In this document: one piece after another, positions 53,217-56,976 of the stretch
How positions within the stretch are numbered: position 1 is the first letter of the stretch
Layout of the letters: each line of letters opens with the position of its first letter
NCBI GenBank assembly: GCA_024280145.1
Contig: JAJRQR010000191.1
Location: forward strand, 1-56,976
Reading direction: 5' to 3'
DNA: 56,976 nt
DNA from: Bacteroidota bacterium
GTDB lineage: Bacteria; Bacteroidota; Bacteroidia; Flavobacteriales; Flavobacteriaceae
The notes under the pieces: model-generated
The model's database searches: none
Seen by the model: only the letters and a program-made list of their open reading frames with translations
Told to the model about the DNA's origin: nothing
Position numbers and translations under genes: made by a program

Positions 53217-53265
53217 CTTCCTAACCCTGTTATAACTCATTTTTTTAATCATAACAGGAAGGAAG
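53217..53265. repeat. interrupted inverted repeat, possible operator
   Basis: The left arm CTTCCTAACCCTGTTAT (53217-53233) and right arm ATAACAGGAAGGAAG (53251-53265) are reverse complements apart from a short bulge, with a 17-base A/T-rich centre. It lies between divergent genes and over the expected -33 region of the minus-strand promoter, so it may bind a regulator. Confidence 0.5.
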
Positions 53266-53343
53266 ACTTTAATTAATAACATATAGTTTGTAGTTATAAA
53301 ACAACACTTCTTACAAGAATTTAAAATTTATAATTATTCTAAA

Positions 53344-53373
53344 TTGCTACTTGCATTTAAGTTATTACATTTA
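53344..53373 (+). promoter_or_regulatory. promoter of the FAD oxidoreductase operon
   Basis: TTG (53344-53346), a 19-base spacer and TACATTTA (53366-53373, one base off consensus) precede ATG 53407 by 33 bases. Confidence 0.45.
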
Positions 53374-53406
53374 TAAGCGACATATTCTTCAATATCACAA
53401 ATATTT

Positions 53407-54753
53407 ATGGAACACATTGTAATTATAGGTAACGGAATTTCAGGAGTAACAACTGCTCGTCATATTCGTAAATTATCCAAGCATAAAATCACGATTATTT
53501 CTGCGGAAACTGAATTCTTCTTTTCAAGAACTGCTTTAATGTACGTGTATATGGGACATATGAAATTTGAGCACACACAACCCTATGAAAATTGGTTTTG
53601 GAAAAAGAATAATATAGAACTCAAACAAGCTTTTGTTGAAAAGGTGAATTCTGAAGAAAAACAACTCATTTTTTCAAACGATGAAACAATGAATTACGAC
53701 AAATTAGTCATCGCCACCGGAAGCAAACCCAATAAATTTGGATGGCCTGGACAGGATTTAGAGGGCGTTATGGGAATGTACCACAAACAAGATTTAGATA
53801 ATCTTGAAAAATACGCACCCAACAATAAAACTTGTAAACGAGCCGTAATCGTAGGTGGAGGATTAATAGGAATTGAAATGGCAGAAATGCTTCGAAGCCG
53901 CGATATTCCAGTAACATTTTTAGTGCGTGAGTCCAGTTTTTGGAACGGAGTTTTACCTTCTGAAGAATCTGAAATGATTAATAAACACATTAAAGAACAT
54001 CATATAGACTTACGATTAAATTGCAATTTAAAAGAAATACTTTCCGATGAAAATGGAAAAGCACGTGCAATAGTCATTGCCGAAACCGGAGAAGAAATTC
54101 TTTGCGATGTGGTTGGATTAACCGCTGGAGTTTCTCCAAATATCTCCTTCTTAAAAGAATCTGGAATTGATTTAGGAAGAGGTATAAAAGTGAATCATTT
54201 TTTAGAAACCAACGTTAAAGACATCTTCGCAATTGGTGATTGTGCAGAGCAAAACGAAGCAATTGATGAGCGAAGACCTATTGAAGCCGTTTGGTACACA
54301 GGCAGAATGATGGGCGAAACATTAGCGCAAACGCTTTGTGGAAATCGTACCGAATACAAACCCGGACACTGGTTTAATTCCGCTAAATTTCTAGATTTAG
54401 AATATCAAACTTATGGCTGGGTTTGGGCACAACCAAAAGAAAACGAAGCTCGTTTTTATTGGGAACATCCAGAGGGTAAAAAATGTATTCATATTAATTA
54501 TGATAAAAACACGCATGAATTTATTGGTATTAATACCTTCGGAATTAGGATGCGACACGAGTTTTTCGATTCGATATTAACTAAAAAACAATCCGTTGAA
54601 TATGTTTTAGAACATCTTGCCGATGCCAATTTTGATCCAGAATTTTATCAACTTCACGAAAAGGAAATTGTTTCAAAATTCAACAAAGAGAACAATACCA
54701 ACATTCAATTGAAGAAAAAAAGTTGGAAACGAATCTTTAATCTCCAAGCATAA
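53407..54753 (+). CDS. FAD/NAD(P)-dependent pyridine nucleotide-disulfide oxidoreductase family protein
   Basis: The 448-residue flavoprotein has FAD-binding IVIIGNGISGVTTARHIRK (about 4-22), a second dinucleotide fold AVIVGGGLIGIEMAEML (about 144-160) and the FAD C-terminal motif DIFAIGDCAE (about 273-282). It resembles ferredoxin/rubredoxin reductases and the flavin half of nitrite reductase, without a redox-active CxxxxC pair. A 95-residue C-terminal extension follows, rich in aromatic and charged residues. It lies 2 bases before a membrane polyferredoxin, so it probably passes electrons from NAD(P)H into that protein. Confidence 0.86.
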   Translation: MEHIVIIGNGISGVTTARHIRKLSKHKITIISAETEFFFSRTALMYVYMGHMKFEHTQPYENWFWKKNNIELKQAFVEKVNSEEKQLIFSNDETMNYDKLVIATGSKPNKFGWPGQDLEGVMGMYHKQDLDNLEKYAPNNKTCKRAVIVGGGLIGIEMAEMLRSRDIPVTFLVRESSFWNGVLPSEESEMINKHIKEHHIDLRLNCNLKEILSDENGKARAIVIAETGEEILCDVVGLTAGVSPNISFLKESGIDLGRGIKVNHFLETNVKDIFAIGDCAEQNEAIDERRPIEAVWYTGRMMGETLAQTLCGNRTEYKPGHWFNSAKFLDLEYQTYGWVWAQPKENEARFYWEHPEGKKCIHINYDKNTHEFIGINTFGIRMRHEFFDSILTKKQSVEYVLEHLADANFDPEFYQLHEKEIVSKFNKENNTNIQLKKKSWKRIFNLQA

Positions 54754-54755
54754 AT

Positions 54756-56339
54756 ATGAAGACAATTCAAAAAATAGGATTAGGAATATTTTTAGCGGGA
54801 TTGGGGATTTTTATTTCCTTGATATTTCTTGGAAGCTATAAAGTAACTCTTTCTGGTTTTGAAAAATTTATTTCTAACAAAGGAATAAAAAGTGAATTAT
54901 TTATTTCTCAAATGAAAGAAATTGTTGTTGGGAAGGAATTTAAAAGTCCGTTTGAGTTTTCTTCAAAAACCATTTCAGCATTAGAAAATGCTAATAAAAT
55001 TCATAAAGAAAATAGTGAATGGGATCAAGTAATTTGGGACAAGCCACATAGCTTTTCTTACCAATTAGCTAAGGAATCTGGTACAGGGATAGTCAAAGAA
55101 AACAAAGGGTTTTTCTGGTGGCTCACCTTTGGCTTAGGAATTATTGGAGCTTTGCTTTTCATTATCCCCAATGTGGTTTTGTTAGGCCCCAAAGGAATTA
55201 AAAACAACGGAATTTTTCACAGTTCTGCTACCAATGGACAAAGCATATTAGGCTGGATGGTTTTTGTTTTTTTAGTAAGTTTTTATTTGTTGCTTTATTT
55301 TGCACCCGATTACATTGTAAACTGGACCTATATTGTTGATCCAATAAGCGAAAGTTTAAGTGGGAACTTGGCAAGTCAGTGGTTTTTATATGGTTTTCTG
55401 TATTGTTCTGTAATGACCGTTATGGCGATTAGAATGTATATTAAATATCGTCATAACAAATATCAAATATTACGAACGACTTCAGTTTTGTTCTTTCAAA
55501 TTGTCTTTGCTTTTTTAATTCCTGAAATATTAGTTCGCTTTGAAAAGCCTTGGTATGACTTTAAAAATGCCTTCCCTTTAGATTACGATTTCTTTTTTAG
55601 TTGGAATCTTGACCAGTTGTTAGCAAGTGGCGGTTTTGGACTTTTTATCCTTATTTGGGGGATTATTCTAACTCTAGTTATCGTTCCAATAATGGTTTAT
55701 TTCTTCGGAAAAAGATGGTACTGCTCTTGGGTGTGTGGTTGTGGCGGATTGGCAGAAACTTTGGGCGATCCGTATCGACAGCTTTCCAATAAAACAGTAA
55801 AATCCTGGAAATTGGAACGCTGGTTAATTCATTCTGTTTTAGTTTTTGCCTTAATAATGACTGGTTTTACGCTATATTCTTACTTTTCAGGAAGCCAAGA
55901 AGTACTCGGAATTAAAACCCAAACCATTCAAGATATTTATGGGTTTTTAATCGGAGCTATTTTTGCAGGAGTAATTGGTACAGGCTTCTACCCTATTTTC
56001 GGAAACCGAATTTGGTGCCGTTTTGGTTGCCCATTGGCTGCCTATATGGGAATCGTACAACGTTTTAAATCCCGTTTCAGAATTACCACCAACGGAGGAC
56101 AATGTATCTCCTGTGGGAATTGTTCTACCTATTGCGAACAAGGAATTGATGTTCGTGCCTATGCTCAAAAAGGCGAAAACATTGTTAGAGCCAGTTGTGT
56201 GGGTTGTGGCATTTGCTCTGCAGTTTGTCCGAGAGGAGTTCTTAAATTGGAAAATGGTCCTGAATTAGGAAGAATAAATCCGAATGATATTTTATTAGGA
56301 AATGATGTAGATTTGATGGCGTTAATTAATCAGAAATAG
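54756..56339 (+). CDS. membrane-bound polyferredoxin (NapH/NosR-like 4Fe-4S protein)
   Basis: The 527-residue protein has about six membrane helices. Cys motifs on the cytoplasmic side are WYCSWVCGCGGLAETLGDP (about 322-340) and RIWCRFGCPLAAYMG, both as in NapH/NosR-type relatives. Two classic 4Fe-4S clusters follow: CISCGNCSTYCEQG (about 450-463) and CVGCGICSAVCPRG (about 480-493). N-terminal periplasmic residues (about 30-115) form a soluble domain. It probably moves electrons between a cytosolic donor, perhaps the adjacent FAD enzyme, and a periplasmic or quinone partner. Its stop TAG abuts the next ATG. Confidence 0.87.
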   Translation: MKTIQKIGLGIFLAGLGIFISLIFLGSYKVTLSGFEKFISNKGIKSELFISQMKEIVVGKEFKSPFEFSSKTISALENANKIHKENSEWDQVIWDKPHSFSYQLAKESGTGIVKENKGFFWWLTFGLGIIGALLFIIPNVVLLGPKGIKNNGIFHSSATNGQSILGWMVFVFLVSFYLLLYFAPDYIVNWTYIVDPISESLSGNLASQWFLYGFLYCSVMTVMAIRMYIKYRHNKYQILRTTSVLFFQIVFAFLIPEILVRFEKPWYDFKNAFPLDYDFFFSWNLDQLLASGGFGLFILIWGIILTLVIVPIMVYFFGKRWYCSWVCGCGGLAETLGDPYRQLSNKTVKSWKLERWLIHSVLVFALIMTGFTLYSYFSGSQEVLGIKTQTIQDIYGFLIGAIFAGVIGTGFYPIFGNRIWCRFGCPLAAYMGIVQRFKSRFRITTNGGQCISCGNCSTYCEQGIDVRAYAQKGENIVRASCVGCGICSAVCPRGVLKLENGPELGRINPNDILLGNDVDLMALINQK

Positions 56340-56810
56340 ATGAAAGCACTTGTTATTACATTATTATTTTCCATATCTATTTTTGCCCAAAAAACATATC
56401 AAAAAAAATATTTTGAAGATGGCGTGTTAATGGAAGAAGGATGGATTAATAATAATCAAAAAGTAGATTATTGGATTTTTTATTACCCAAATGGAAATAT
56501 TAAAAACAAAGGACACTATTTAAGAAATGAAAAAGTAAGTTATTGGCATTATTATTATAAAAATGGATTTATAAAAAGTGAAGGACATTATGTAGGTAAC
56601 TCTCGAAATAATTGGTGGATTTTTTACGACAAGGCTGGTAAAATCAATCAAAAACACCAAAAGACCAACGGTCAAAAAAACGGATATTGCTTCTATTATA
56701 AAAACAATGAAATTGTAAAAGCTGAAGAATATAAATTCGACAAAAAAGTTAAAGAATGGAGCGATATTGAATCTTTTAAAAGAGATGTTAATATAACAGG
56801 TCTTTTATGA
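56340..56810 (+). CDS. YwqK-type repeat protein (MORN-like), secreted
   Basis: The 156-residue protein has a signal peptide (about 1-16, LLFSISIFAQ). Four or so tandem repeats of the form G-x-W-x-(F/Y)-Y-x-x-N-G-x-(I/L)-x-x-x-G-x-Y follow, for example VDYWIFYYPNGNIKNKGHY and VSYWHYYYKNGFIKSEGHY. Automatic pipelines label such proteins toxin-antitoxin YwqK antitoxins, but in Bacteroidetes they are usually secreted and without a toxin nearby. It is coupled to the polyferredoxin gene (TAGATG junction). Confidence 0.83.
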   Translation: MKALVITLLFSISIFAQKTYQKKYFEDGVLMEEGWINNNQKVDYWIFYYPNGNIKNKGHYLRNEKVSYWHYYYKNGFIKSEGHYVGNSRNNWWIFYDKAGKINQKHQKTNGQKNGYCFYYKNNEIVKAEEYKFDKKVKEWSDIESFKRDVNITGLL

Positions 56811-56858
56811 TAATACCTTTCGCAATTATTTTAGTTAATAAAAAATAAACTACCTAAA

Positions 56859-56891
56859 AGACCTACTAGATTTTGAAAACCTAGTAGGTCT
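56859..56891. repeat. 33-bp near-perfect palindrome (copy 2)
   Basis: Arms AGACCTACTAGATTTT and AAAACCTAGTAGGTCT pair at 15 of 16 positions around a central G. It has the same design as the element at 47064-47096, sharing the AGACCTA ends and the TTTTGAAAA centre. It lies between the YwqK gene and the next glycosyltransferase. Confidence 0.8.
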
Positions 56892-56905
56892 ACAACAAAA
56901 TTTAA

Positions 56906-56976
56906 ATGCAGCTAAACATTAAAGTCATCATACCTGCTCACAACGAAGAAGCTTCCATAGGGTTGGTGATTGCCGA
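56906..56976 (+). CDS. family 2 glycosyltransferase (partial, start only)
   Basis: Only the first 23 codons are in the window: MQLNIKVIIPAHNEEASIGL and onward, the GT2 nucleotide-binding start. It is on the same strand as the oxidoreductase operon but separated from it by a palindromic repeat. Nothing about the acceptor can be said. Confidence 0.8.
   Translation, partial: MQLNIKVIIPAHNEEASIGLVIA

Noticed and set aside
1-56976. CRISPR arrays, prophage, IS elements or genomic-island borders
   Set aside because: No regularly spaced direct repeats, transposase, integrase or structural phage genes were found; only small palindromes and dispersed repeats are present.

Overview
The window is AT-rich chromosomal DNA of a member of the Bacteroidota, almost certainly family Flavobacteriaceae and probably marine. 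Support comes from Bacteroidetes-type promoters (-7 box TAnnTTTG), the near absence of Shine-Dalgarno sequences, class II HMG-CoA reductase next to a GYDIA-type GHMP kinase, HmuY/TonB receptor pairs, DPP4-type peptidase with POT transporters, and gene orders typical of that family. It is mostly housekeeping and envelope DNA, densely packed, with no gene-free stretch over 300 bases. I see no phage, IS element, CRISPR or rRNA; one tRNA (Phe) is present.

Layout. 1-740: 5' part of a MacB/FtsX-type ABC permease (-). 936-2465: purH. 2520-8035: cell-shape operon mreB-mreC-mreD-mrdA(PBP2)-rodA, in which mrdA carries a one-base frameshift. 8032-9966: secreted DNA/RNA endonuclease and an OppC-type permease (-). 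10074-12251: Prc protease (-). 12419-14613: surE, a small membrane protein and lpxB. 14710-15273: NlpC/P60 lipoprotein. 15343-17376: comEC interrupted by an in-frame TAA. 17408-23331: thioredoxin-like protein, two POT peptide transporters and a DPP4-type peptidase (-), a peptide-scavenging set. 23452-25709: HMG-CoA reductase and GHMP kinase. 25770-33535: PpiD/SurA-like foldase, CNNM/CBS protein, small membrane protein, LptC, TPR protein, outer-membrane protein and coaX (-). 33679-33751: tRNA-Phe. 33803-35710: M61 peptidase. 35912-39679: HmuY lipoprotein and TonB receptor, divergent from an AraC-type regulator. 39727-42448: pseudouridine synthase, Na+/H+ antiporter and a DUF481 protein.

42539-48667 is the most interesting region: an arsenosugar-biosynthesis cluster with an AhpD-like CxxC protein, ArsS (radical SAM), a secreted rhodanese, a TIGR04282/DUF2064 protein, a purine nucleoside phosphorylase, ArsM (arsenite methyltransferase), a DUF547 lipoprotein and a TIGR04283 glycosyltransferase. 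The content suggests a full route: methylation of arsenite, adenosylation, phosphorolysis to an arsenoribose-1-phosphate, nucleotide activation and glycosyl transfer. Short palindromic repeats lie between its genes, and a dispersed repeat has been inserted in frame into the last glycosyltransferase.

48688-53157 (-) holds a GH113-like hydrolase, a minimal POTRA plus beta-barrel protein, two further outer-membrane or secreted proteins, and what looks like the 5' remnant of a DUF547 gene. 53407-56976 (+) holds a FAD oxidoreductase, a membrane polyferredoxin, a YwqK-type repeat protein and the start of a family 2 glycosyltransferase. Everything here was read by eye from sequence; no database search was run.
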